Shown one piece after another: positions 45,981 to 58,400 of a stretch of 64,000 bases of DNA (the first letter of the stretch is position 1; each line of letters starts with the position of its first letter). The translations under genes and the position numbers were made by a program. The stretch is from Takakia lepidozioides (taxonomy: Eukaryota > Streptophyta > Takakiopsida > Takakiales > Takakiaceae): positions 434,001-498,000 of the forward strand of contig CM060731.1 in the NCBI GenBank assembly GCA_030704615.1, read 5' to 3'. Under the pieces are notes generated by a model. The model did no database searches, was not told the origin of the DNA, and saw only the letters and a list, made by a program, of their open reading frames with translations.

Positions 45981-48139
45981 ATGAGTGTCATGCTACCTAC
46001 TAGGGTAGCCTGTGGCGTTGGCCCAAGTGTACAGTGTCATCTAAGTCCAAGTGCAATCCCCCCATGTATCCAAGTGCGTCTCCTATGTCGAGGCCCATGT
46101 TTGAAGATTTTCTTTTTCTTTCTTTTTTTGAAAGAAAGAGGGACAGTGGCCTCCATTAATTTTATATCAATTGGACATAAATGTTCCGAGGAATACATAT
46201 AAAAGGGTCGGTGGAAAAAAATACCACCATACAGGCCGTGAAGGCTTACTGCGGGGAAGTTGGATGTTTGTTTAGTTACAAAGAATGTGTGATACATGAA
46301 TTTAAAGAATATTGTAAACATGAACAAAATGAGCAACAATGTAATGTGATTCAGCTTGGAATTTGGTGAAAGAGTTAGAAGTTTATATTAATACTTTGTA
46401 TATACAATCATATATTTTAAAAAATCAATATATTTTTTCCCATGAATTTATTGACTAGTAATATATCCAATCATTGTTCCAGGGAAGCTCAGTTTCACGG
46501 ATTTGCAAGGACCAAAAGTACTTGAAATTCCATATCTCCCACACCGCATGTCCAAAAATCATGAGACCAAGCCGGTGTACGTCCTCATCGACTCGGCTTT
46601 TTTTTTTAGCTTGCACGGCGTGGGGGCAAACTTTTGCTCATCTGTCAAGTCTATTCCAAATGTATAACCGAGCAGGGTGGTAGTCTCCCCTTTACCCTCA
46701 TTTGCAGAGTTGAGCCTGGGAATTTTGAAGTAAGGCTGCAAAGGAGAGATAGGACTAGAAAAAATTGGAGGAGTGGGTACCCTTGGTGGAGCAGTATTGG
46801 AGAAGTCCCTGGAATGTGCCTGGTGGGCTTGAAAAAACCCCGTCCCTGTGAAAGGCTGGGTCCTCCTCTGCTGCGCACCACCATTTGGGTGTCTGTGTTC
46901 CAGAGATTCTTTGTGGTGGGACTTGAAGAAACTAAGAGCCATTTTAGGTGTGAAGGTTAACAAAGAAGAGAACTAATACTGAACTGACACCACTATCCGT
47001 GACTTACTCAAAACAGGTCTAAACTAAGAAAGAGAACTGATACCCCAACTCTTAACTTACCCAGAACTAGTTTTAACGAAAGGAGGTGAGGGGCGAAGTG
47101 GCAGGTAGCGAGCAACTAATCAGCACGATAAACCCTATTATTAGTGACTAAGCAGAAGAAAGAAGCGGTGGAAGGACACAGAGTCGAAAACGCGAGACAG
47201 AAAGCGAAGGTGCAAGAAGAATCGGGAGGCTGACTATATTTCCTGGGGAATTTGCATGGAGACTGTTTGGTTATACTCATGAACTCAGATCAATATGTCA
47301 AGTACATTTCTAGGAAGCAGCTGAGCCAGAGACTGATATGCATGACACCAAATATTTTCATGACAGTAAGGGCTCTTACAGGCTTCCCTGAGACACTGAA
47401 TGTAGGAGTGGTTTCTTTGTGTATTTAGATACCAGCCAACAAGACATCCCAAATTCACATATATCATTTCAAGAGCTTTTAATAATGTAATAAAATGAAT
47501 GTACACGGAGCTTACCCTTTATAAACCCTGAATTTGACCCTGAATAAATGAAGGTATGTTTAACAGAACTATAACCTGGTTTTATCCTTACCCTCAGGGT
47601 AAATTATGGCATTGTCGTGTATTTATATATAACCAGAAAACAAATCATGACCGGACCCGAGGGTATGTTGAAATACAAAAATATCTATTAACTGGGATTG
47701 AATTTCAAGATGCCAAATTACCCGGACCGGAGGATAAGTTAAAATCAATATACCCGCCCAACACTGGTATTAACTGGGGAAGGTACATCAGGAGAAAACA
47801 ATCCATGCATATGGTCTTTCCTTAAAGGAGGAGCCAAAACCAACAAACTACTTGCTTGAGGAAATTGTTGTACTCTTCAGATATAGGAGCAATGTATAGG
47901 AGCAATGTTTGTTAGGGGTGTAGCAGGGTGTGATAGGGTCCGGACAGGGACAGTTAAGGTTTGGGATAGGGACAGGTTTGCGGTCAAAAAGTATTCCATA
48001 ATCCTCATATAAACCTCCATACTCCATACCCACTTGTTCCAGTGTATCAAAGTTCCCTACACACTCTGTGACCTAAAACTAAAAAAAAAGGAAATAATCT
48101 AAAACCTAGAAATAATGACTGGGAAAATAACACCGGTCA
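45981..48139. other. Intergenic, AT-rich, no gene recognised
   Basis: No feature is supported. Open frames at 46559-46963 (minus) and 47556-47825 (plus) have no family resemblance or splice context. Confidence 0.35.
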
Positions 48140-48176
48140 TATATAAGCCCAAGGTGAGCATAGTTTAGGGTTAGGG
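48140..48176 (+). promoter_or_regulatory. SYF2 core promoter: TATA box and telobox
   Basis: TATATAAG (48140-48147) is followed 16 bases later by TTTAGGGTTAGGG (48164-48176), a telobox-type element, about where transcription should begin. Teloboxes are common near start sites of plant housekeeping genes. A (GA)n leader follows at 48237-48255, before the ATG at 48267. Confidence 0.55.
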
Positions 48177-48266
48177 CTGTAAGCAAGCTTGAGGCACAAC
48201 AAGAGGCGAAGACGAGGAGAGGGGTGCAGAGTAGGAGAAAGAGAGAGAGAGAGAGGGGGGGGCACG

Positions 48267-49659
48267 ATGGAGGGGGAGGGGAGGGTGCATCCGGCTTGTA
48301 TTAATGCGAGCAACCCGTTCCACGAGTGCTCGGAGTATTGTTTTCGCAGGATCGCTGATAGCCAGCGCCTCTCTTCTGCTGATGACGCCGGAATAGTTGA
48401 TGTTGCAGGTGTAGTAAGAGAGGAAGAGGGGGACGCAGGGCTGTCAAGTGGAGTTGGGGAACATGAAATTGCTGAGGAGTCGTCGCCTGCAGCAGAAGAC
48501 AAGAGTAGGGCAGCAGATGAGATCACAGGAGCGGAGGAAATGATGGACAGTGAAGCCTACGCCGGCCTCAGTGCCAGGCAAAAAAAAATGTTTGACTTGC
48601 GATTGAAACTGGTGAGGCTCTTCTTCTTCTTAGAAACCAGACCATGATAGCATTTGCTTGCCTGGGTGAATTGTGGTCTACAGCCTCTACTTAGTGCTAG
48701 CTGTCATTGCATGGGCGTCGCGGTACGTGCAGAATGCGGCACGGAAAGCGAATCAAAGCGCCATAGTGGCTGAGAAGAAGCGTGAGGAGACCCCACAAGA
48801 GACTCGTGGTATATCGAAACACAAATGGTTTGAGGAGAAGCAAAAGAAGCTTGGAAAGCAGCTTGAGTCCAATGGCTTGGATATGGCCAAGGCATACATG
48901 CTAGACACCCAAGATGACGCCGAAGCCAAGTACAAAAAGTGGGAAAACAAGCCGACCCCGTTTGGTTGGGACGGTATGTCCGTCTTTTCCTGTCTCCTTC
49001 GTTAACTGTACTCTTAACCGAAAGTATCCCTTGGGATATACATTGGGAGCGAATATAGATTGGTCACTATCCAAAGTCAATCGGTTACGGACCAGCTGTA
49101 TACATCCCGTCAGATTCTAAAGAGATGGACTTGTTGAAAGAGGGTCTGATAGAGTTGTGTTTGTTGCAGTATTCAACCAGCGCTCCTTGTACAATGCCTA
49201 CAAGAAACGAACCAAGAACGTTCCGGTGACCATGGAGGAATATATGAAGGCCAAGGAAGCTGATCCCGATTTTTACCGTGATGGCACCAGTCTTCAATAT
49301 GGCAAGGTACACCCTCGTGGAGTTACTGTGTGGTTCTCAAGAAAGCAGTGAGAGATGCTTTTTATGTAGAGCGAGCTTGTGAATGATGATAGATGGGATT
49401 TTTTACTGTTTCGTTTGTTTGTGTTTGTCAGGCCCCTGACCTTCCGGAAGAGAACATAGATAGGATGGTGAAAGAGCTGGAGGAGCGAGGTCAGAAGCGC
49501 AAGGACTTCAGCCGGCGCCGCAAGTTCCATGATGAAAAGGATATTGATTCCATAAACGATCGGAATGAGCACTTCAATCGCAAGATCGAGCGAGCTTTTG
49601 GGAAGTACACAGTCGAAATTAAAAACAATCTGGAGCGCGGCACAGCCTTACCTGACTGA
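48267..49659 (+). CDS. SYF2: Pre-mRNA-splicing factor SYF2
   Basis: SYF2 (p29/GCIP-interacting protein) is a nuclear spliceosome component of the NineTeen/Prp19-associated group acting around catalytic activation. The four exons are 48267-48611, 48733-48973, 49170-49306 and 49432-49659, with consistent phases, giving 316 residues. The N-terminus has the plant-type NASNPFHECSEYCFRRI motif, followed by an acidic variable region. The SYF2 domain follows: ARQKKMFDLRLKL, then SKHKWFEEKQKKLGKQLES, AYMLDTQDDAEAKYKKWE, YNAYKKRTKNVPVTMEEY and DFSRRRKFHDEKDIDSIND, ending ERAFGKYTVEIKNNLERGTA. The ATG at 48267 is chosen because MEGEGRVHP aligns with the plant start; the frame is open upstream only in non-ATG codons. 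No damage is visible. Confidence 0.93.
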
Positions 49660-49859
49660 TGAAAGAGGCGGCCACAACTGCACGAGTATTTTGTGGCTTC
49701 AATGGTAAAGGTGTAATGCAAGTTATGCAAAGGCATGAATGCTACATATGATTTGCTTGCTTGTCATGCCAAGAGTGAGCATAGAAACGACAGGTTTCTG
49801 ATTTGCACTTTCTCTGGAACCTGTATGTTTTGAGCACTAGTGTATAATTAAGTTGAGGT

Positions 49860-50255
49860 GGATGTCATCTAGATGTGTAATTGTATTGGCAGCTGGGAAA
49901 TAAGTACACAAATTTGAGTAGGTCTTGACCAGTGCAGATGCAGATTTGTATGAACAGAGGAAGTGCTGTGTAACTCGAGATAGTAGACCTGGGAGATAGC
50001 CAGTACAGACTATAGACCTACGTGAGATGTATCTCTGGTTTACTGTGTTGCTGTCTCCACACCTTGTACATAAGTTGGGAGATCAGCTATTCATGACGGT
50101 GAGCACAGATGGATGCAGAAATTGGTGGATAGTGTCTTCATCTCTTGTGACAGGGAATGCTTCAGTAATTTTTGGTGTCCACTTACCAGAGATGGCTTTC
50201 TTTGCAGAGTTTGTCCCTGCCATTTGCAGCACAAAGGGAACATGAAGAAAACCCC
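49860..50255. repeat. Dispersed repeat copy 3, linking copies 1 and 2
   Basis: The first half (49860-50095) matches 22470-22660 and the second half (50100-50255) matches 45800-45975. The full repeat unit is therefore at least 400 bases and the other two copies are partial. Confidence 0.55.
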
Positions 50256-50700
50256 CTGCATATCATCCCTAAGTTCTGGTGGAAATTGTTGTACACTTCA
50301 GAAATCTTTCATTCTTCAAGACTCCATGGGCAACAACCTTTACTTGTGGAAGTGGATTAATCAATATTGCACACAATCAGATTCCCAAGTCTGAATGATG
50401 CATATGATTGAGACCTCTTCAGCCCATTTCAAGATATTCTTGTCCAATCCGTCTCACGGGGGTTGAGTACTGTAGAGTGGATGTCATCTGCATGCTAGGA
50501 GCATTTGGTGCTTCGTGTTGTTCTTGGCACTAACAGTGGATCAGACTATTTTCAGAGTAGAGAAATTATGTCCTCATGATGGAGCAAGGATGGATGTGGT
50601 GTGCCATACCGCGCCTGATATTTCTCAGCTACCTCTAGAGAAATTTGCTGGCTTTCCTTAGCAAGGGGTCAATGTGTAAATCCTCGTTGAGGCACTGGGC
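50256..50700. other. Intergenic, no gene recognised
   Basis: No coding, RNA or repeat signal was recognised. Confidence 0.3.
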
Positions 50701-50740
50701 CCCATCTGCGGTAAAACCAGTACTAACCCAATCAAGAGAC

Positions 50741-52085
50741 TTACAGACTTTCCCAAAATTGCAGGCAAAGTACTGATTGTGATAAGATGGCTCCAGATAG
50801 CATCAACTTCATGCTATTGTCTCTGCGAGGGTGCAGAAGACTTCTGTGACTAATGAAATTCTTCATCAATCTAAAACTAGTGGTTTGAAATACTTCCGGT
50901 CGATAAGATATGCCCCAACTGCAAACCGCACTGCCCACACATCCTTAGGTCTTCTGTCAATAACCCTGCGCAAAACAACACTCTGTATCATGATACAGGA
51001 TTGGTAGATACCACATCCACCCATGCCCCTACCAAGAAGATGCCTATATAGTCTCTCATATGAACTTGGTTTTCTTGAGCCTGTCCAACTCATGAAGCAT
51101 GAACTACTGGCCTGCCTTCCCTCGCATGACATTTTAGTCTCAAGATGCAAAACCCACAGAAGACCATTGGACAACCAACTGCAGGAGCAGTGACACCTCT
51201 TTGAAAGCATACTTGCAGATGCACCCTGCCCTGCCTCTGTATAGATTGTCAGAGAGGAGGCAAGGGGGGGATGAAAGGCCTATGCTATCACCATTAAGGA
51301 GAAGCAGAATTTGCGGAGTAGACGAGACCCTGTGCATCCCACATAATGCTATCAACTGGCCCCCTATCACTGCACCAAAACCTGTCTCTATACCTCAATG
51401 TTAGCTGGACCAAAGGAAGGGGTGTTCCACAATTTGTCAGTAGGGCAATCAAACAAGAACCAGTACTCAATGAGCAACTTGACATGGAGCATGCAAAGGA
51501 AAACAACAGACTTGAGCAGGAACAGTACCGGCCAGCATCCCCAGGCTTGATGAGGCCAGTATTTGGCCGCATCATCGGCATTGGCTCAGCCGTCTTAAGC
51601 AGAGGTGGCGCTTCTACTATGACTATGGGGCTACCTACTCTCAAATCATCTCTAAGTTTAGGCCGACCCATGTTCAAAGCACCTGAAACCCTTCCCTCAT
51701 TTGTTGCAGACGCCTCCAATGAATGCTCAGATCTCGTGGCAGGCTCATCAGTCTTGCTAGTTTCCACATCTACTTCATCGAAAGAGCCTGACCCTGCTCT
51801 CAACCCTCTAGGCTTTCGAGCTGCACAAGTTTGTGGTTTTGCATCCAAAAGTCTAAATCTCATTGCTTTCTTAAGCACCGATCCCTCTCTCTGTGCTGGG
51901 CACAAGTCACTGTGAGACGCTGCGAAATTGCCAATGCTACCGACTTGAAATCTTTTTGAATGCAGTGAAATGGAAGAAACTGGATTGGGTGAGCTACAGC
52001 CAGCAATTCCAGGGCACGGTACTTTGCCCAGCAGAATGGGCGACTCCATGACTGAGGACGTAGGAACAGCGTCAGATATACACAC
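50741..52085 (-). pseudogene. Possible decayed protein-coding sequence, unrecognised
   Basis: Minus-strand frames at 52085-51294 (264 codons) and 51210-50866 show protein-like composition in places (SFDEVDVETSKTDEPATRSE; MGRPKLRDDLRVGSPIVIVE; RRVIDRRPKDVWAVRFAVG). They are in different frames with no clear splice sites. A plus-strand frame of 189 codons (51346-51915) overlaps. I cannot decide the coding strand or name a family. Confidence 0.25.
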
Positions 52086-52490
52086 AAAACATCAACCCTA
52101 CTACTATCTCCAAAAGGTATCGGCAGGAATCCCAAGACCCAGCTCAAAGAGGTGAAACCCTCTAGCAAATTTGTCTCATCACAATCATCCGGAGTTCTAT
52201 CTGACCCTAACAACATCGAGTAACATCATCATCTTCTTCATGGTGCTTAATCATCATCTTCTTCTTCATGGCGTTTGAACTTTGAACCGTGACGTGTTTG
52301 TTGATTCATTGTTAAATTGAATCAACTGTTGTTAAATTTTAGCCTGAAGGTGGATGAACGTGGGTATTCATCTCTAGTACAAGCTTCGAAAAGGTATGGG
52401 TATTGCGGACGTTGAGCGCAGGTACTTCGGGACGCCGAGCAGTGCAGTGATCGAGCAGAGCATGCCTGTTGCTGCCACCCAGCCTGGATC
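52086..52490. other. Upstream region of the thioesterase gene
   Basis: No clear TATA box. A short 'catcatcttcttc' duplication at 52225-52265 is the only notable pattern. Confidence 0.35.
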
Positions 52491-55400
52491 ATGAGAAATG
52501 AATCTCTTGTCCTGCTACTGATCTTGGGTGCCCGCCGTTTTCATGCTTTCCCGCATCCCTTAAAGCCCTGGGTCGATCTGCTCACTTCTGAAACTTTCCC
52601 CTCATCTTCTCATCGATCGCTCTCAGGGGTTGTTAACAAATTCTACGAAGAATTGTCTCTCGGCACCCAAAGATTCCATTCCTTTCGGTTTTCGATTTCT
52701 CCTTTTTCAACATCAACCAACTCATCATCGCGTCCTCCTCCTTCGTCCTCAGATGCTGACCCCTCGGACGCATCATGCAATCTGACTCCTTCGCACCCCG
52801 TTTCGTGGAAACTGGGCTCATCGTCCAACCCAATTGCTGTCGCTGCCAGAAACGCGGCTATGGCGGAGGGGTCATCAGCATCAGCAACAGAAGACAAACC
52901 CTTAAGCCTCTGGCCGGGCATGTATCATTCTCCGGTGACCGCTGCCTTGTGGCAGGCAAGATCCACTATTGTGGAGAGGACTTGGGAGAATTCGCAGGAT
53001 CGCCCTGCGCAGGCCAAGTTGCTCAATCGAACGCCCGAGCAGAGTAGAACAAGAGTTCTGTACAGTTTCTCGTCCGATCCCATATTGAGGGAGCAGTACC
53101 GCAATCCATGGAATGGATGCCGCATTGGAAAACTGCTGGAGGATTTGGATGCTTTGGCTGGTACGATTGCGATGAAGGTACTGTTTGAATACCACTGAAA
53201 ATGGGGTTAGAATTGGGATGACCGACATATGGCGGCATGGATTCTTACCTTCACTGTAGTTCAATTCATGAATGAGGTCACATCGATCACAAGATTGGCA
53301 TCTAATTTGTACCCCTTAAGAAGTTGGGGAAAATCCACAAAGTTGTGTCTTCCCTTACATTCTGACTCTCTAGTGTGGGCAATGTACTCGTCAACACTGA
53401 CGTTGGTTTTCCATGTTTCTGAGGATACCACTTCTTGCTGAGCATCTTAAGGTGGAAATCTCTGGCTGTACCAAATGTTCGATTCCCAATGCATTTTGCA
53501 GAGCCCTGACATGAATGTAAAGTAACCATTTTCAGATGTGTAGGGCTAACTGTTGTCAGATCATCATACTGAATGAAGCTTATTTTTTACTACTGAATGA
53601 TAAATTTTGGCCCAATGCAGCATTGTGCAGATGACGACAGTACCACCAGGCCGCTGCTGTTGGTGACTGCATCAGTGGACAAAATCAGCATAAAGAAGCC
53701 ACTACATCTGGATCTCGATCTGAAGATTGCAGGGGCAGTTGCATGGGTCGGCCGATCCTCCATGGAGATTCGCATGGAGGTCGTCCAACCTGTTCGAGGT
53801 AGTCCCTGATTTTTACTACCCTATTTAGACTTCCATCAAACTTATGGCTTGAAGGAGGAGTGTCTGTTCTCGCCATGATCTCCAACTCGCCATTTCAAAG
53901 TTGCAGTAAATGGCAAGTATGTCAAGCAGTAGAGGTTGGATTTAGTTGGCCAAAAAGGAAGTGGTTAACCTGCACATACGAATTTCTTCATTTCGTGAGT
54001 TTGCACCAATTTCTTATTGCTTCCAAGTGGTGCCTGTTCCAGGAGTTGATTTGAATCATTTGATTTCCATAGAATAGAAAAGTGATCTTGCCTCAGGTAG
54101 CTGATAGTTGCAATTGTGGATGGCACAGAGGTGATGGACAAGGCTGATGTTGCACTGATTGCAAACTTCACATTTGTGGCGCGTGACTCCCAGACCAAAA
54201 AAGCTGCCCCAGTGAACCAGCTCGTACCTGCAACTGAGGAAGAGAAACTTTTGTATGAGGAGGGCGAGGCCCGTGATGCGCAGAGGAAGAGGCATCGAAA
54301 AAAGCAACAGCAAGAGCTAATAGATGGTGCCAAAGCACACCAAAATAGTGAGAGGATGAAGAAAATACTTGCTGAGGTAGGAGTGTATGTGTAAGACTTC
54401 TAATGGTGAGTTCAGTGTATTGATTGTGCAAGCTCCTGGCCATAATTATACCAGTACAAGCCTACTAGGTCCCTCACAAGGTCCTTCTGAAACACGTACT
54501 ACAACTGTTACTGTCTAACACACACACAATTTCCTTTCTTTCTTTCCAGGGACGGGTGCTATGTGAGATGCCAGCGCTTGCTGATCGAAATAGTATTCTG
54601 ATCAAAGATACACGATTGGAGAATGCAATTATTTGTCAACCACAGCAGCGAAATATGCATGGCCGGATCTTTGGGGGTTTTCTTATGCGACGGGCATATG
54701 AGCTTGCGTATTCTACATGCTATGTCTTTGGGGGTGTCCGGCCCTTATTTCTGGAAGTTGACCATGTTGACTTTAGACGTCCGGTGTGAATTTTATTCCA
54801 TTCAAACATTTTGTCTTGGCTCCTAAAGCCATGAGATTATTTGCCAAGCTTGTCAGGTGCTGTCTATTGGTTTTGCTCACATGCTGTGCACTTCATGAGA
54901 GTCATTATTCCATGTGCCATATGTCTGGAAACCATTCTGTTCTCACCCTCCCATAGCAGTACAGAATGGGATGGGTGGTAGCATACAACTTCATCTTGTC
55001 TGAGGATATTCATTCCATTGTCTGTTAGCCTCCATGATGTTGAGAGGGTTGAGGCATGGTGGCCCCATTTTGATTTGCATGGAAAGTAACTTGTTACCAA
55101 GTGTGTAGATGCCATAGTATGTCAGGTTTCATGATGTTGGGAGGGTTGAGGTTTTGCAAGTAAAATTGTCCTCTCTGTGCTACCTATTTGGTCTAGATTA
55201 TACTCCTGTTGGAAGGCAACATTCTGTGTATAAACTTGGAAAGGTCAGATCATCCTAAGTACATCTTATTATAAACTTGGAAAGTCAGATCATTCTAAGT
55301 ACGTCTTATTTCTTGAAAACCGACTAGAGGCAGGCTGATTATGACAGGCATGTGTTGGTGGTTCTGCCGCATGTAAATCTTAAGCCTCCAAGATGTCCCA

Positions 55401-58400
55401 TGTCCCTTCCATGAATCATGGGTGTGCTACCAAGATTATACTTTCTGGTCAAGACTCATTCACGTTGTTTGAAGTCGAGTTGACAAATACAAGTGGGTGG
55501 ATTCGCAGGTTGATGTAGGGGACTTGCTTCGATTCAAATCATGTGTGCTCTACACAGAAACAGAGAGGACGGAGCAGCCTCTCATCCATGTTGAAGTTGT
55601 GGCACATGTCACCCAGCCCGAACTACGGTCCAGTGAGGTAAATATCTGTTGGCTAGCTATGAGATGATTATGCAAGTCTGCTGTGTCTTTGAATTGTTTT
55701 CATTCGAATGTCAGATGACGTAATTTATGTCAACAGGGTGCCAATTATGATCCCATTGAGGTTTGGGCTAGTGAGCCTACAAATCAGAGCTGGGCAACCT
55801 TAGAGGACACAGGTTTTCTACTTTAAAAATTTTGTCTTCAAATTTGATCACAGACTCAACAGATTAAGTACACATTTTCTTCAGAATTCTGAGCTTTCAG
55901 GAATCCTAGTCTGTGAGACCCATGGACGTGCTGGCATAATGTTTGTGTGTGAGAGAGATTGTACTCATAAGACGTTGTTTGCCGTAGCCTTGTGGCCATT
56001 GACCCCGCGCCCAGTTTGAGCGGGAACAAAAGGGACAGAACCTACCTCTGTCAGGGGCTGACGTTGGTAGTAAGACTTACCTTCATATAAAGAATTAATC
56101 CGGGTTTTCCAGATATCCTCTAGAAATCCCTTCACACAAGCATCAATCTGCTGTGTGTGATTTGCCCAAAAACTAGGCCTCAGGAGGGCCTGGGCTTTTG
56201 GCTCAGCCTCGAGACTTTCAAAGTTGGTAAACAGGGGTACAGGCACAATTCCCTTGATAGAGTTGAAGAGAGCGTCTCTTTGGTGAGAGAACCCCGGACA
56301 GTGTATCAGAAAATGAATACTGTCTTCAGATTGCCCATACAACGGGCAATTGCACTCTCCCTTTCCTCTCTGCTTCTGTTTGCTGTTCAAAGGTAGGCTG
56401 CCCTGAGTTTAAATTTCAGTCTAGTGCCGAGAGTGGGTAGACCCTTGAGGTCATCCAAGATGTCCTCCCCCATGTCACTGACTGGAAGCAAGTTCAGGGA
56501 AGTTTTCTGCTTAACTTCATTTTCATCAGACAATCTCATGGCAACAGACATGGCTTCGGACACTACAGCCTCTAAGTCAGATTTATCCAGCAGGGTCAAG
56601 ACTTGCGGATCCAGGTCCAGGTCCTTGAGAATCTCTTCTACTCTCTTCTGCCAGGACTTAGCCTGTTTGACAGGGCGGTCCTGTTTCCAAGATATAGAGA
56701 CGATTAACTTAGGATATCTGGTGTTGGGCATATGTTGCAGCTGACCCCACCATCTGACCTTGAATTCATCTCGTCGGGAGCTTAAGGACGGAATGCCAAA
56801 CTCACCCCGAACAGCCACATTGGCTGTTTTGGAGCATGCTGACATACACTCCTTAAGCACCCCCACTTGAATGGATTCTAGAGACTTAGCCTGGTTGGAG
56901 TTATCAACCCATATAGCAGATCCGTACTCCAAGGCAGGTCTAAAAGCGCGGCAAAGCATGGTTCAGAGTTGACCCCTCTGCAGTGGAAAAATTTAGTGAG
57001 CCCCAGAGCTTTGCCCTTGCCAGTTTGAAGAACTTTCCGGATATGTGCATCCCAATTACAATTGGAGGAAAACTCAACGCCCAGGTAAGTGTAGGAAGGG
57101 AGGACCGGGATCTCTTCCTCCCTCTCCTCTGTCGTTGAATGCTACCACTGCACATTTGCTGACATTAGCCTCTAGTCCCCAAAGATCAAAGTGTCTCTTC
57201 GCGCAATCAATCAACTCCTGGAGATTGGTTGGAGTTTCCCCTATGCCTGCGAAGTCATCCGCAAACATAAGGGCTGGTATGGTGGTATCACCCACCCTTA
57301 ACCCAAATCCCTCACTTTCCACATCCTCGAGGAGTTGATTGATGAAAACATTGAAGAGCAGAGGGGAGAGAGTACATCCTTGAGCTACACCTTGGTCTAT
57401 GTCAAAGAAGTTGGACTTCTGTCCGTTAACAGTGACACAGCTTTTGGTGTGAGCATACAAGTTGTGGACACCTCTCCACATCTTTCCCTTGATCCCACAA
57501 GACCAGAGGCGGAACCATAGGCCATCTCTCCACACTGTGTCATAAGCCTTTTTGACATCCAGGAAAAAAACATAAGTGGGTTTCCCTTCCTTTAACTTCC
57601 CTGGATAATCTGGCTTAGAGTGAAGATATGATCCACACAGCCCCTGTTTCGCCGGCCTTCGTGGAAACAACCTCTAGACTCCAGATCAACTCGAGACGAG
57701 TACTTATAACTCTGCAGAATGTCTTGCCAACAGCATTGAGGAGCGTGATGCAACGGTAGTTCCCCGGTTCTTCTCTGTCACCCTTCTTGTATAGATTGAC
57801 AATGACCCCCTGTCGCCAGCGAAATGGGATCATTTCAGTCTTCCAGATAAGGTTAAAGAGGAGAACTAGGGCCTCTATCATGGGATCACCACCGTGCTTG
57901 ATAAGCTCGTTGACAATACCATCAGGTCCACCAGCTTTATATCCATTTAAATGTTCAATTGCTCCCACAATCTCAGAAGAACTAATGGGAGCGTTATAAG
58001 CCATTGAAATATACTCCAGTTCATCAGGGCTGTTTTGAATCATAGGAACAGTTTTTCCAACTGTGTCCCTCCATTCAGCAGAAGACCCCTCACTGTTAGA
58101 CCTAGAAGTTCTGCCAAGGATACTGTAGTGATTTTCAAAGGTTTTGACAATGTCAACCGATGAAGTCACCACTGCACCTTTAGTAGTCTTCAGCGCTTGT
58201 ACTTGCTGACCGTTTTTAGGCTTGTACAAACGTTGAAGAGCCGACCAGAATTTCTTGTCATTACCACCATGGTGGTTTGAGTTTATTTCACTGTATAACT
58301 TGTCCCAGTATAATTTCTTCTGAGACCTAACAAGCTGATTGATATCCTTACGGAGCTGGTAGTACCTCGCCCACAATTCTCTGTTGGTTTTCAAATTGCA

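Noticed and set aside
46559-46963. 134-codon minus-strand frame
   Set aside because: No domain, no splice context, opposing frame of similar length on the other strand.
47556-47825. 89-codon plus-strand frame
   Set aside because: AT-rich region with short palindromic repeats; no recognisable protein.
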